NCBI GenBank assembly: GCA_026397915.1
Contig: JAPLTX010000047.1
Coordinates: forward strand, 186,001 to 250,000
DNA length: 64,000 bases
Source of the DNA: Verrucomicrobiota bacterium
Lineage (GTDB): Bacteria > Verrucomicrobiota > Verrucomicrobiia > CAIQCK01
Direction: 5' to 3'
Part shown: piece by piece, positions 1 through 8,353 of the stretch
Numbering within the stretch: position 1 is the stretch's first letter
Layout of the letters: the number at the start of each line of letters is the position of its first letter
Translations under genes and position numbers: made by a program
Notes under the pieces: model-generated
The model's database searches: none
The model's input: only the letters and a program-made list of their open reading frames with translations
What the model was told of the DNA's origin: nothing

Positions 1-498
1 GCGCGTGAGAACAAGGTGCCATATCTCGGCCTCTGTCTTGGCATGCAGATCGCCACGATTGAGTTTTCACGGAATGTGTGCGGCTTGAAAGGGGCGCATT
101 CGACAGAGTTTGACCCGAAGTCGCCGCATCCGGTCATCTGTTTGTTGGAGGAGCAGAAACACGTGAAGAAGATGGGTGCAACGATGCGGCTTGGCGCGCA
201 GTGGTGCCGGCTGGCAGCAGGCACGACATCGCGGAAGCTCTATGGCAACGAGATCGTCAGCGAGCGGCACCGGCATCGCTACGAGTTCAACAACGACTAC
301 CGCGAGCAGCTTGCGGCAGGCGGACTTGTGCTGGCGGGAACGACCTTGGACGGCGAGTTGGTGGAGTTGGTCGAGTTGAAGAACCACCCATTCTTTGTAG
401 CGAGCCAGTTCCATCCGGAGTTCAAGAGCAAGCCGCACCGGCCGCACCCGCTGTTCCGCGGCTTTGTCGCGGCGGCGTTGAAACGGAAGCAGGCGTGA
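1..498 (+). CDS. pyrG: CTP synthase, C-terminal glutaminase part (runs off left edge)
   Basis: The last 165 residues of CTP synthase, which aminates UTP to CTP using glutamine. The frame is open from base 1, so the start and the whole N-terminal synthase domain lie outside the window. The class I glutamine amidotransferase nucleophile is visible as Cys12 of the fragment in the motif GLCLGMQ. The His/Glu pair of the triad is in QFHPEF near the C-terminus, followed by a typical [12 protein letters not shown] end. The stop overlaps the GTG start of kdsA by four bases, so the two are translationally coupled. pyrG next to kdsA is a common arrangement in Gram-negative bacteria, fitting the CTP demand of KDO activation. 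Confidence 0.96.
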   Translation, partial: ARENKVPYLGLCLGMQIATIEFSRNVCGLKGAHSTEFDPKSPHPVICLLEEQKHVKKMGATMRLGAQWCRLAAGTTSRKLYGNEIVSERHRHRYEFNNDYREQLAAGGLVLAGTTLDGELVELVELKNHPFFVASQFHPEFKSKPHRPHPLFRGFVAAALKRKQA

Positions 499-1331
499 CA
501 ACGGCAACAAGAACAAAAGTGAGCGTGGTGACGGTCGGAACGGTTCGCGTGGGCGGCCCGGCGCTGGCGCTCATCGCCGGACCGTGCGTGATTGAAGACG
601 AACGGCTCTGCCTCCGCGTCGCTGAAACCCTTCGTGAGTTAACGGCGCAACTGCGAATGCCGTTCATCTTCAAGGCCAGCTACGACAAAGCAAACCGATC
701 TTCCGTTCGGTCATTTCGCGGACTTGGATTGAAGGAGGGGCTGGAGATTCTGGCGAAAGTGAAAGAGCGCATCGGAGTGCCTGTGCTGACGGACGTGCAT
801 TCGGTTGAAGAAATCGCGGCAGCAGCGGAAGTCTGCGACGTGCTGCAGGTTCCCGCGTTTCTTTGCCGGCAGACCGATTTGCTCATAGCCGTGGCGAAAA
901 GCGGATGCGTCGCGAACGTAAAAAAGGGTCAGTTCCTCGCGCCGGGCGACATGAAGAACGTGGTGGAAAAGATCGAGAGCGCCGGTTGTCGTCGGTTGTT
1001 GTTGACGGAACGCGGCACGACGTTTGGCTACAATAATCTCGTGGCCGACATGCGGTCGTTGCCGATCATGCGGTCGTTCGGTTATCCGGTGATCTTCGAC
1101 GCGACACACAGCGTGCAAGCGCCAGGCGGGGCAGGGGACCACAGCGGCGGCGATGCGCGGTTTGCGCCGGTGCTGGCTCGCGCGGCGGTGGCGGCCGGCT
1201 GCGACGGCGTGTTTATGGAAACACATCCCGATCCGTCGTCGGCGCTCAGCGATGGGCCTAACATGATTTCGTTGCGCGCAATGCGCGGTGTTTTGGAAAG
1301 TCTCTGTGCCATCCGGAAAGCCCTTGGATAA
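495..1331 (+). CDS. kdsA: 3-deoxy-8-phosphooctulonate synthase (KDO-8-P synthase)
   Basis: A 278-residue cytoplasmic aldolase condensing phosphoenolpyruvate with arabinose-5-phosphate to KDO-8-phosphate, the committed step to the KDO of LPS. Family motifs visible are GPCVIED near residue 28, [30 protein letters not shown] and [11 protein letters not shown]. The length matches the family (about 280). The start is set at GTG 495, which overlaps the pyrG stop (GTGA); the longer upstream frame is only a shadow of pyrG. kdsC follows after a 10-base gap, so synthesis and dephosphorylation of KDO-8-P are encoded together. Confidence 0.95.
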   Translation: MTTATRTKVSVVTVGTVRVGGPALALIAGPCVIEDERLCLRVAETLRELTAQLRMPFIFKASYDKANRSSVRSFRGLGLKEGLEILAKVKERIGVPVLTDVHSVEEIAAAAEVCDVLQVPAFLCRQTDLLIAVAKSGCVANVKKGQFLAPGDMKNVVEKIESAGCRRLLLTERGTTFGYNNLVADMRSLPIMRSFGYPVIFDATHSVQAPGGAGDHSGGDARFAPVLARAAVAAGCDGVFMETHPDPSSALSDGPNMISLRAMRGVLESLCAIRKALG

Positions 1332-1341
1332 ACGCGGCAAA

Positions 1342-1926
1342 ATGAAGCACTCACGAACGAAAAGCTTGCGCCTGTTGGCGAGCCGGATCCGGCTGTTGTT
1401 GCTGGACGTGGATGGCGTGCTGACCGACGGCCGCGTTTACATCGGCGACGCGGTTGGGGCCGATGGCAATTCATCGCGGGTGGAACTAAAGGCTTTTCAC
1501 ATCCAAGACGGGCATGGTATGAAAATGGCGGCCCGCGGTGGGTTGGAGGTAGGCTGGATTTCCAGCCGTTTCTCGCCTGTGACGGGCCGGCGCGCGAAGG
1601 AATTGGGCATCAGCTTGCTGTCGCAGCCCACGCCGGAGCAGAAGCCGCCGCCGGAAAAGCTGGATGTGGCGCGACAGATGGCGGCAAAGCTGGGTATCGG
1701 GCTGGATCAGGTTTGTTTTGTTGGCGACGACTTGGTGGATGCGCCGGTGATGAGAGCGGTTGCTCTGTCGGTGGCGGTGGCCGACGCGGCACCGGAAATT
1801 CGGCGGCTGGCGGTTTGCGTGACGCAGAAGCGCGGCGGCGAGGGCGCGGTGCGCGAGGTGATCGAGTTGATTTTTAAAAGCCAGGGTATATGGCGCAAGT
1901 TGGTGAGCAAATACGGAATTGAGTAA
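1342..1926 (+). CDS. kdsC: KDO-8-phosphate phosphatase (HAD family)
   Basis: A 194-residue small HAD phosphatase of the KdsC type, which removes phosphate from KDO-8-P to give free KDO. HAD motif I is DVDGVLTDG with the two catalytic aspartates at residues 22 and 24; motif II is in the ISSRFS region; motif III/IV is GDDLVDAPVM. There is no cap domain, as expected for this tetrameric class. ATG 1342 is chosen because it places DVDGVLTDG at the usual distance from the N-terminus; a longer frame would overlap kdsA. The stop TAATG shares a base with the next start. Confidence 0.93.
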   Translation: MKHSRTKSLRLLASRIRLLLLDVDGVLTDGRVYIGDAVGADGNSSRVELKAFHIQDGHGMKMAARGGLEVGWISSRFSPVTGRRAKELGISLLSQPTPEQKPPPEKLDVARQMAAKLGIGLDQVCFVGDDLVDAPVMRAVALSVAVADAAPEIRRLAVCVTQKRGGEGAVREVIELIFKSQGIWRKLVSKYGIE

Positions 1927-2405
1927 TGATGAGACGGCGCTTGGCGATACTTGTGGCGATGGCGGCGTTCGTGGGTCATGCTCAGACCAACGCGCCTGTC
2001 ATGCGGACGCCCGCCGCTGGCGTGTCACAACCCGGCGCCGGGACGTTGCAGGGATTTACGGTGCCGGAATACAATGCCGACGGCCAGTTGGTCTGGCAGA
2101 TGTTCGGCGAGACAGCGCGTGTGGAACTGGTTGGTGGCAAGGTTGAAGTTCAGGGCATGAGGTTGGAGCTTTACCAAAAGGGATCGTTGGACGCCACGAT
2201 GCGTTCGCCGGTCTGCTTGTTCGATCGCGCATCGAAAACGGCCAGTTCCGATGAGGCGGTGGAGATTGTGGCGACAAACATGGTCGTGACAGGAAAAGGT
2301 TTTGATTGGAACTCGAACGATAGCCGGATGCGAATCCGCAGCGACGCGACCATGACAATCTTTAACAGGAAGGGAATGGCTTTTCCGAAAGTAGGCGTGA
2401 AATGA
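1926..2405 (+). CDS. lptC: LptC-like LPS-export periplasmic protein
   Basis: A 159-residue protein with an N-terminal hydrophobic segment (about residues 4-20) after MMRRR, reading as a signal peptide or anchor, followed by a beta-rich domain with alternating polar and hydrophobic residues. It sits between kdsC and an OstA-fold lptA with one-base and four-base overlaps, exactly where lptC is found in other Gram-negative genomes. LptC would pass LPS from the inner-membrane transporter LptB2FG to LptA. Sequence match to classical LptC is weak by eye, so the assignment rests mainly on order, size, signal and fold pattern. Confidence 0.6.
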   Translation: MMRRRLAILVAMAAFVGHAQTNAPVMRTPAAGVSQPGAGTLQGFTVPEYNADGQLVWQMFGETARVELVGGKVEVQGMRLELYQKGSLDATMRSPVCLFDRASKTASSDEAVEIVATNMVVTGKGFDWNSNDSRMRIRSDATMTIFNRKGMAFPKVGVK

Positions 2406-3076
2406 ACTCGACGACGTGGCAAAAGTGTTGGATGGCGGTTTTGGCGGGCTTGATGTTCGCTTTCAGCGCCGGTGCGCAGACCAATCCGGTTGCGCTGACG
2501 CCGACCACATCTCCGATGTTGCCGCGGGCCTCGGAATCTTTGCCGCCGCCCGGAGCCGTGCGATTGCGGGCACCGGACACGACGGCAGCGCGACGCGCGC
2601 TGCCGCTGGCCCAGTCCACGGTCGTGACGTCGGACGATTTGGTGATGGACATGGAGAAAAAGGTGGCTACGTTCACGGGTCACGTGAAGGTGGTTGACGC
2701 GCAGGGAACGATGACTGCGGATAAAATGATTGTTTACCTAACGCAGCAAGGTGACAGCGAGAGCGGCGTGCGGCGGATTGAGGCGACCGGCGGAGTTGTG
2801 ATCGCGCAAGCAGGCAGCAAGGCGATCGGCGACGAGGCGATTTACAGCGCAGTGGATCGGACTGTGGTTTTGAGTGGCGCGGCGCAGGTGCAAACCGATC
2901 AAGGTATCGTGACTGGCGAGACGGTGATTTACGACATGGCCAAGGGCACGGCGAACGTGAAAGGCCGCCCGCGGTTGATTCTGCCGGGTCAGGGCGGATC
3001 GAGCAAGACGACTTTGTTTCCAGCGTCACCGAAGCCGCAAACACAACCGAAACCACAAGCCGCACCGAGTCAATAG
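2402..3076 (+). CDS. lptA: LptA/OstA-like periplasmic LPS transport protein
   Basis: A 224-residue exported protein. Residues 1-25 form a signal peptide ending in AGAQ. Residues about 70-190 form the OstA beta-jellyroll core, with the family pattern of short strands such as SDDLVMDMEKKVATFTGHV and ADKMIVYLTQQ. The proline/lysine-rich tail (PKPQTQPKPQ) is disordered. LptA polymers form the periplasmic bridge carrying LPS from LptC to LptD. The start ATG overlaps the stop of the preceding gene (ATGA), and lptB follows 11 bases after the stop, so the three LPS-transport genes are coupled. Confidence 0.85.
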   Translation: MNSTTWQKCWMAVLAGLMFAFSAGAQTNPVALTPTTSPMLPRASESLPPPGAVRLRAPDTTAARRALPLAQSTVVTSDDLVMDMEKKVATFTGHVKVVDAQGTMTADKMIVYLTQQGDSESGVRRIEATGGVVIAQAGSKAIGDEAIYSAVDRTVVLSGAAQVQTDQGIVTGETVIYDMAKGTANVKGRPRLILPGQGGSSKTTLFPASPKPQTQPKPQAAPSQ

Positions 3077-3087
3077 CAGACGGCCGG

Positions 3088-3813
3088 ATGGAACAGGTTT
3101 TGCAAACTAAAGGGCTGGTCAAAGCCTACCGCGGCAAACGCGTTGTCAACGGTGTTGACATCGCGGTCAGCCGTGGCGAGGTGGTTGGCCTGTTGGGGCC
3201 AAACGGAGCGGGCAAGACCACCTGTTTTTACATGATCGTCGGCTTGCTGCGCCCGACGGCGGGACATGTGTTTTTCGAAGACCGGGACATCACGCGGCTG
3301 CCGATGTATCGGCGCGCCCGCGTTGGCGTTGGTTATCTTTCGCAAGAGCCCTCCATTTTTCGCAAGCTGACGGTCGAAGAAAACATCATGGCCATTCTGG
3401 AAACGCTGCCGATTTCTGGGCGCGAAAGGAAGATGCGGCTGCAATACCTGTTGGAGGAGCTCGACATAGCCGCGCTGGCCAAGCACAAGGCCTACACACT
3501 CTCGGGTGGTGAGCGCCGGCGGTTGGAAATCACCCGTGCGCTGGTCACGTCGCCGAAGCTGTTGTTGCTGGACGAGCCGTTCAGTGGCGTGGATCCGATT
3601 GCGGTTTACGAGGTGCAGCAGATCATCAAACGGTTACGCGACAAGGGTCTGGCGTTGCTGATTACGGACCATAACGTCCGCGAAACGTTGTCCATTGTGG
3701 ACCGGGCGTATTTAACCTATCAAGGCAAGGTGGTCAGCGAAGGGACGAGCGAGTTTTTGATAAATGACCCAACGAGTCGTAAGCTTTACCTGGGTCCAGA
3801 GTTCAACATGTAG
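3088..3813 (+). CDS. lptB: LPS export ABC transporter ATPase
   Basis: A 241-residue ATP-binding subunit that powers extraction of LPS from the inner membrane. The Walker A motif GPNGAGKT is at residues 37-44, the Q-loop near SQEPSIF, the ABC signature LSGGERRRLE, Walker B LLLLDEPFSGVDP, and the switch histidine in ITDHNV. These features and the length are typical of LptB. The permeases LptF and LptG are not in the window. The gene follows lptA after 11 bases and precedes hpf, as in the lptB-rpoN-hpf clusters of proteobacteria but without rpoN. Confidence 0.96.
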   Translation: MEQVLQTKGLVKAYRGKRVVNGVDIAVSRGEVVGLLGPNGAGKTTCFYMIVGLLRPTAGHVFFEDRDITRLPMYRRARVGVGYLSQEPSIFRKLTVEENIMAILETLPISGRERKMRLQYLLEELDIAALAKHKAYTLSGGERRRLEITRALVTSPKLLLLDEPFSGVDPIAVYEVQQIIKRLRDKGLALLITDHNVRETLSIVDRAYLTYQGKVVSEGTSEFLINDPTSRKLYLGPEFNM

Positions 3814-3853
3814 CCAAGTTCATAGTTCGAACCAACCAAAAGGAGACAACATC

Positions 3854-4441
3854 ATGTCACATACCCACATCCATACGCAGGTGGAGCCCGAAATCTCAGT
3901 TACTGGCCGGCACGTGAGCGTGACCGAGGCGATCAAGGAATACGCCCGCAAAAAGATTACTCACATTGGCATAGATTTTCCGCGCATCCTGAACGCGCAG
4001 GTAATTTTGGACGTGGAGAAATACCGGCATATTGCCGAGGTGATTCTGCACTGCAACAATCACATTACAATTGAGGCGCAGGAGGTTAGCGAAGACATGT
4101 ATGCCTCGATTGACCAGGTGGTGGCCAAGCTGACACGGCAGTTGCGCAAGGCGAAGACAAAAATCCAGCGGCATCAGCCGCGGCGCGGCAGCGCGATGGC
4201 CGTGCCGATGCAGGTGATTGAGACAATGGGTGCCGAGGACGAGGATTCGGATATTACCCATCACGTAGTGCGAACCGAGCAATTTACCGTGAAGCCAATG
4301 TTTGTGGATGAGGCGGTGCTGCAACTGGAGTTGTCGCCGAAGGTGTTTCTGGTGTTCCAAAACGCAGAGAATCAGCGCGTGAATGTTCTGTATCGTCGCA
4401 AGAACGGAGACTTCGGGCTGATTGATCCGCACGTCGCGTGA
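3854..4441 (+). CDS. hpf: Ribosome hibernation promoting factor, long form
   Basis: A 195-residue protein with two domains. Residues about 13-115 are the S30AE/YfiA fold that occupies the mRNA and tRNA sites of idle ribosomes; residues about 140-195 are the C-terminal dimerisation domain (VVRTEQFTVKPMFVDEAVLQ) found in long-form HPF, which forms 100S dimers through one factor. ATG 3854 is preceded by a strong Shine-Dalgarno (AAAAGGAGA), so it is preferred over the longer frame starting at 3764 inside lptB. The gene lies between LPS transport and hprK/HPr, mirroring the hpf-ptsN/hprK linkage of other phyla. Confidence 0.93.
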   Translation: MSHTHIHTQVEPEISVTGRHVSVTEAIKEYARKKITHIGIDFPRILNAQVILDVEKYRHIAEVILHCNNHITIEAQEVSEDMYASIDQVVAKLTRQLRKAKTKIQRHQPRRGSAMAVPMQVIETMGAEDEDSDITHHVVRTEQFTVKPMFVDEAVLQLELSPKVFLVFQNAENQRVNVLYRRKNGDFGLIDPHVA

Positions 4442-4448
4442 GGCGGCA

Positions 4449-5411
4449 ATGGAACCGAAACCAACGACGCTCAAAGCGATCACGGCGGAGGAGTTCTATA
4501 CCGCTCACGGCCGGCAATTGGGGCTGAAGCTGGAGGCCGGACAGGCGGGGCTGAACCGTAAGATCCATGAGGCCACGATCAACAGGCCCGGCTTGGCCTT
4601 GGCGGGGTTCTTTCGCTACTTTGCATGGGCGCGCGTGCAAGTGCTTGGAAACGCTGAGAAAACCTACCTGAAGTCGCTCTCATCCCCCGAACGGCGTGGG
4701 CGCATACGGGATTTCTTCCAGCGGCGGGTGCCGTGTGTGGTGTTTTCGCGGAACATTCAGCCGACGCGCGAGTTCTTGGAGGAAGCGGATGCGTATCGAG
4801 TGCCAGTATTTCGCTCGCCGCTGGTAACAGGCCGGCTGATCAACTCGGCGACGTTAATGCTGGACCTGGACTTCGCGCCCAAGATGACCGAACACGGCAC
4901 GATGGTTGACATTCTTGGAATCGGCGTGTTAATCAAGGGCGAAAGTGGCGTGGGCAAGAGCGAATGCGCATTGGCGCTGCTGGAGCGCGGTTACAGCTTG
5001 GTGAGCGACGACGTCACGCGCATGTATGTCTTGGATGGACGGGAGTTGATGGCGAGCAGCCCGGAAGAAACCCGGTATCTCATGGAAGTGCGCGGCTTGG
5101 GACTGATAGACGTTGGCAGAGTGTTTGGCGTCGGCGCCATTCGGACCGAGAAACGGGTTGACCTTGTGGTGACGTTGCGGGATGCGGGCAAGATGGAGGA
5201 TGTTGAGCGGGTCGGCATGGAGCAGGAGTTTCAGGAGATTCTTGGCATTGCCGTGCCCCACGTGCAGATACCGGTCAGCCCCGGTCGTGACTTGGCGCGA
5301 TTGGTCGAAGTCGCGGCGTTGGACCAGAAGCTGAAAACGATGGGGCATAATACAGCGAAGGAGTTTAACGACCGATTGATTGCGAGAATGCGGAACGAGG
5401 CCAGAGGATGA
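4449..5411 (+). CDS. hprK: HPr kinase/phosphorylase
   Basis: A 320-residue bifunctional enzyme that phosphorylates HPr on a regulatory serine and reverses the reaction by phosphorolysis. Residues 1-130 are the N-terminal Rossmann-like domain; the catalytic domain has the P-loop GESGVGKS at about residues 164-171, the general-base region SDDVTRM, and the HprK signature EVRGLGLIDVGRVFGVGAI. ATG 4449 lies 7 bases after the hpf stop. The stop overlaps the HPr start by four bases, so kinase and substrate are coupled. It should sense the ATP/phosphate/fructose-bisphosphate state of the cell. Confidence 0.95.
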   Translation: MEPKPTTLKAITAEEFYTAHGRQLGLKLEAGQAGLNRKIHEATINRPGLALAGFFRYFAWARVQVLGNAEKTYLKSLSSPERRGRIRDFFQRRVPCVVFSRNIQPTREFLEEADAYRVPVFRSPLVTGRLINSATLMLDLDFAPKMTEHGTMVDILGIGVLIKGESGVGKSECALALLERGYSLVSDDVTRMYVLDGRELMASSPEETRYLMEVRGLGLIDVGRVFGVGAIRTEKRVDLVVTLRDAGKMEDVERVGMEQEFQEILGIAVPHVQIPVSPGRDLARLVEVAALDQKLKTMGHNTAKEFNDRLIARMRNEARG

Positions 5412-5713
5412 AATCATCGCCGATCGGCGGAGACGAACATCCCCGCCCGTTGATTCGAGAAGTAGTGGTCATAAACAAGCAGGGCATCCACGCCCGGCCG
5501 GCGGCGTTGTTTGTCAAGACCGCGACGAAGTTTAGGGCTGATATAGGCATCGAAAAAGAAGGTGAAGTCGTCAATGGCAAATCTATCATCGGCTTGTTGA
5601 TGCTGGCGGCTGGGGAGGGCACGAAGCTCACCCTGACGGCACAGGGCCAGGACGCGGAGAAGGCGCTGGCGGAGTTGTCGAAGTTGTTTGAGGACAAGTT
5701 TAGTGAAGACTAG
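5408..5713 (+). CDS. ptsH: Phosphocarrier protein HPr
   Basis: A 101-residue HPr. The catalytic histidine phosphorylated by enzyme I is His28 in INKQGIHARPA, and the regulatory serine targeted by HprK is Ser59 in VNGKSIIGL; their 31-residue spacing equals that of His15 and Ser46 in model HPr. The protein has about 13 extra N-terminal residues before the fold. It is coupled to hprK (ATGA overlap), and enzyme I follows after 62 bases. No EII permease is encoded in the window, so the set looks like a regulatory rather than a sugar-transporting PTS. Confidence 0.95.
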   Translation: MKSSPIGGDEHPRPLIREVVVINKQGIHARPAALFVKTATKFRADIGIEKEGEVVNGKSIIGLLMLAAGEGTKLTLTAQGQDAEKALAELSKLFEDKFSED

Positions 5714-5775
5714 CAGTTGGCCCGTAGCGCAGCCCGTGATGGTCGGCGCATGGGTTGACGCAACGACGGAATAGA

Positions 5776-7566
5776 ATGAGCGATTCCGAGTCGCCCAAAA
5801 AAGAAGTGGTTTATCGCGGCATCGCCGTTTCACCTGGCGTTGTGCGAGGGCAGGTCTATGTCTATCGGCCGCAGGAGGTGGCCATCGAGAAGAGGTCTGT
5901 CAGGGACGACGACATTGCTGGTGAGTTTGTGCGGCTGGAACAAGCCGTCATCAAAACGCGGCAGCAACTCATTGAGATACCCCAGCATATTGGCAAGGAA
6001 ATGGGCAACGACAAGCCCGGCATTTTCGACGCGCACTTGCTGGTTCTCGACGACCCGATGTTGATGGAGCAGGTGTTTAAGCGGTTGAAGACCGAGAAGC
6101 TGAACGTTGAGTTCATCCTGCACGAAGTGGCCAACAAATATGCTCAGGCGCTTGCCAAGCTTCAAGATACCTACTTGTGCGAACGTGCCGCCGATGTGCG
6201 GGATGTCTCACGGCGTATTCTCCGCAACCTCGCGGGGGCGGAGCACGACGAGCTTCAGCGATTGCCGGGACCGCGGATTGTGCTGGCGCAGGATTTATCG
6301 CCGTCAGACACGGCCCTGATGGATCGCACCAAGGTCTTGGGCTTCGCCGCCGAAATGGGCAGTCGCACGTCGCACACGGCTATCTTGGCGCGCTCGCAGG
6401 GTATTCCCGCTGTTGTGGGGCTTCACGAGATCGGTCGAGAGATCACCAGCGGGCAGGAGGCTTTGCTGGATGGTTATACCGGTTTGCTCATTGTCTGTCC
6501 GAGCCAGGAGACGCTCTACGAATACGGCCAGATCGAGATTCGTTGGCACAGTATCGAAGATCGGTTGAGTTCGTTGCGCCACGAACCGGCCTGCACGCGC
6601 GACGGTTGCGCGATCCGGCTCGGCGCAAACATCGAACTGGTGGAGGAAATTAAGACGGCGGTCGAGCACGGTGCACAGGGTGTGGGGCTTTACCGGACCG
6701 AGTTTCTATTTGTCAACCGGCAGGAGTTTCCAACGGAAGATGAGCAAGTTGCCGCGTATTCCAATGTCGCGCGCGCCATGAAGCCGCACGAAGTGATTAT
6801 CCGCACGCTCGATGCGGGTGGTGACAAGGTTCTTCGTGGTGGCGAACATTCTCGCGAGGCAAATCCGTTTCTTGGCTGGCGTGGCATTCGGTTTTGCTTG
6901 GATCAGCCGGAGATGTTCAAGACACAACTTCGTGCCATTCTCCGCGCCAGCGCTGAAGGCAACATCAAGATGATGTATCCGATGATCAGCGACCTTCAGG
7001 AGGTCAAACGCGCGAACGAGTTGCTCAATGTTTGCCGCGAAGATCTGCGTCGTGAAGGAAAGCCTTTCAACGAACAGATGGAAGTGGGGCTGATGATTGA
7101 AGTGCCTGGTGCGGCGATGATAGCAGATGTGCTGGCAGAGCACGCGGCTTTCTTCTCCATTGGCACCAACGACTTGATTCAATACAGCATCGCCGTGGAC
7201 CGTGGCAACGAGCGCGTTGCCCACCTTTACGCGCCAACGCACCCGGCGATACTGCGCCTCATCAGGAATGTCGTTGCCGCGGCCCGAGCGCGGAACATTT
7301 GGGCGGGCGTGTGCGGCGAGATGGCGGGTGATCCGGTGATGGTGCCGCTGCTGCTTGGTTTGGGCGTGAACGAATTGAGCATGAGCGCTGTGGCGGTGCC
7401 GGCGGTGAAATACATCATCCGCAGCATGAGCATGTCCGACGCGCAGGCACTGGCGGAGCAGACGCTGAGATGCGGCACGGCGGGCGAAACAGCCACACAG
7501 TTGGAGAACTTTGCAAGATCCGTCGCGCCGGAACTCATGGAGCTGATCAGGCCAAATAAACCATAA
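5776..7566 (+). CDS. ptsI: PTS enzyme I (phosphoenolpyruvate-protein phosphotransferase)
   Basis: A 596-residue cytoplasmic enzyme that takes phosphate from PEP onto its own histidine and hands it to HPr. The HPr-binding/phosphohistidine domain contains GSRTSHTAILARS, with the active histidine near residue 200. The C-terminal PEP-binding barrel has TLDAGGDK, NPFLGWRGIR, and FSIGTNDLIQYSIAVDRGN, followed by ICAGVCGEMAG-like and LGVNELSMS motifs. ATG 5776 fits the family N-terminus (YRGIAVSPGVVRGQVY); a TTG-initiated extension from 5755 is unlikely. Together with hprK and ptsH this completes a minimal PTS phosphorelay. Confidence 0.96.
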   Translation: MSDSESPKKEVVYRGIAVSPGVVRGQVYVYRPQEVAIEKRSVRDDDIAGEFVRLEQAVIKTRQQLIEIPQHIGKEMGNDKPGIFDAHLLVLDDPMLMEQVFKRLKTEKLNVEFILHEVANKYAQALAKLQDTYLCERAADVRDVSRRILRNLAGAEHDELQRLPGPRIVLAQDLSPSDTALMDRTKVLGFAAEMGSRTSHTAILARSQGIPAVVGLHEIGREITSGQEALLDGYTGLLIVCPSQETLYEYGQIEIRWHSIEDRLSSLRHEPACTRDGCAIRLGANIELVEEIKTAVEHGAQGVGLYRTEFLFVNRQEFPTEDEQVAAYSNVARAMKPHEVIIRTLDAGGDKVLRGGEHSREANPFLGWRGIRFCLDQPEMFKTQLRAILRASAEGNIKMMYPMISDLQEVKRANELLNVCREDLRREGKPFNEQMEVGLMIEVPGAAMIADVLAEHAAFFSIGTNDLIQYSIAVDRGNERVAHLYAPTHPAILRLIRNVVAAARARNIWAGVCGEMAGDPVMVPLLLGLGVNELSMSAVAVPAVKYIIRSMSMSDAQALAEQTLRCGTAGETATQLENFARSVAPELMELIRPNKP

Positions 7567-7568
7567 AC

Positions 7569-8327
7569 ATGAAACTGCTGATCCTCGCCGCGGGTTATGC
7601 CACGCGGCTCTATCCGTTGACGTTGAACAAGGCCAAGCCGCTGCTCGATGTGGCGGGCAAACCGATGATCGAGCATTTGCTCGACAAGTTTGTTGGGAAA
7701 CCCGGCCTCGACGAAATCTACGTCGTCACGAACAACAAATTCGCCGCCGACTTCGCGCAGTGGGGGCGCGACTACACGAGTCGTCACCCCGGCGCGAGCA
7801 TCACGGCCATCAACGACCACACCACCTCGAACGCTGACAAGCTCGGCGCTATCGGCGACATTAACCTAGTCATCAACCAGAGCAAACTTGACGACGACCT
7901 CATCGTGGTGGCCGGCGACAATCTGTTTGAGGAGGATGCCGATGGTTTTCTGGGGGCAGCCCACCGCAACGCGGCCGAGGACCACCCGACCATTGTCACC
8001 TACGACGTCGGCGATATCGAAGAAGTGCGCAAAAAATATAACAACCTCCAACTCGCGTCGGACGGCCATGTTGCGTTCTTCAGCGAGAAGGACCCGAACG
8101 CCAGCAGCACGGTAACCGCAATTTGTCTTTACTATTTTCCGCGAAATACCGTTAAACTGGTGGCTCGTTACCTGGCAGAAGGGAATAACCCGGACCAGCC
8201 AGGCCGATACATTGGCTGGCTTTACAAGCAGACGCCGGTCTTTACGTATCAGATTCGCGGGCGGTGGCTGGACATCGGCTCCAAGGAGACACTGGAGCAG
8301 GCCAACCGCGAGTTCGCGCGGAAGTAG
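7569..8327 (+). CDS. Sugar-phosphate nucleotidyltransferase (NDP-sugar pyrophosphorylase)
   Basis: A 252-residue GT-A-fold enzyme making an NDP-sugar from NTP and a sugar-1-phosphate. The nucleotide loop LAAGYATRLYPLT and the lysine motif KAKPLLDVAGKPMIEH are at the N-terminus; VVAGDNLFEED carries the metal-binding aspartate; WLDIGSKETLEQAN closes the domain. It lacks the C-terminal left-handed helix of GlmU-type enzymes, so it resembles RmlA/RfbA-like or UTP-type transferases; the exact sugar cannot be told. It starts two bases after the enzyme I stop and precedes metK by 26 bases, so it is in the same operon. Confidence 0.85.
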   Translation: MKLLILAAGYATRLYPLTLNKAKPLLDVAGKPMIEHLLDKFVGKPGLDEIYVVTNNKFAADFAQWGRDYTSRHPGASITAINDHTTSNADKLGAIGDINLVINQSKLDDDLIVVAGDNLFEEDADGFLGAAHRNAAEDHPTIVTYDVGDIEEVRKKYNNLQLASDGHVAFFSEKDPNASSTVTAICLYYFPRNTVKLVARYLAEGNNPDQPGRYIGWLYKQTPVFTYQIRGRWLDIGSKETLEQANREFARK

Positions 8328-8353
8328 CACCGAGAGAAGGATAACAAAGAGAT

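Noticed and set aside
8328-8353. SAM riboswitch before metK
   Set aside because: Only 26 bases separate it from the preceding gene, too little for any SAM riboswitch class.
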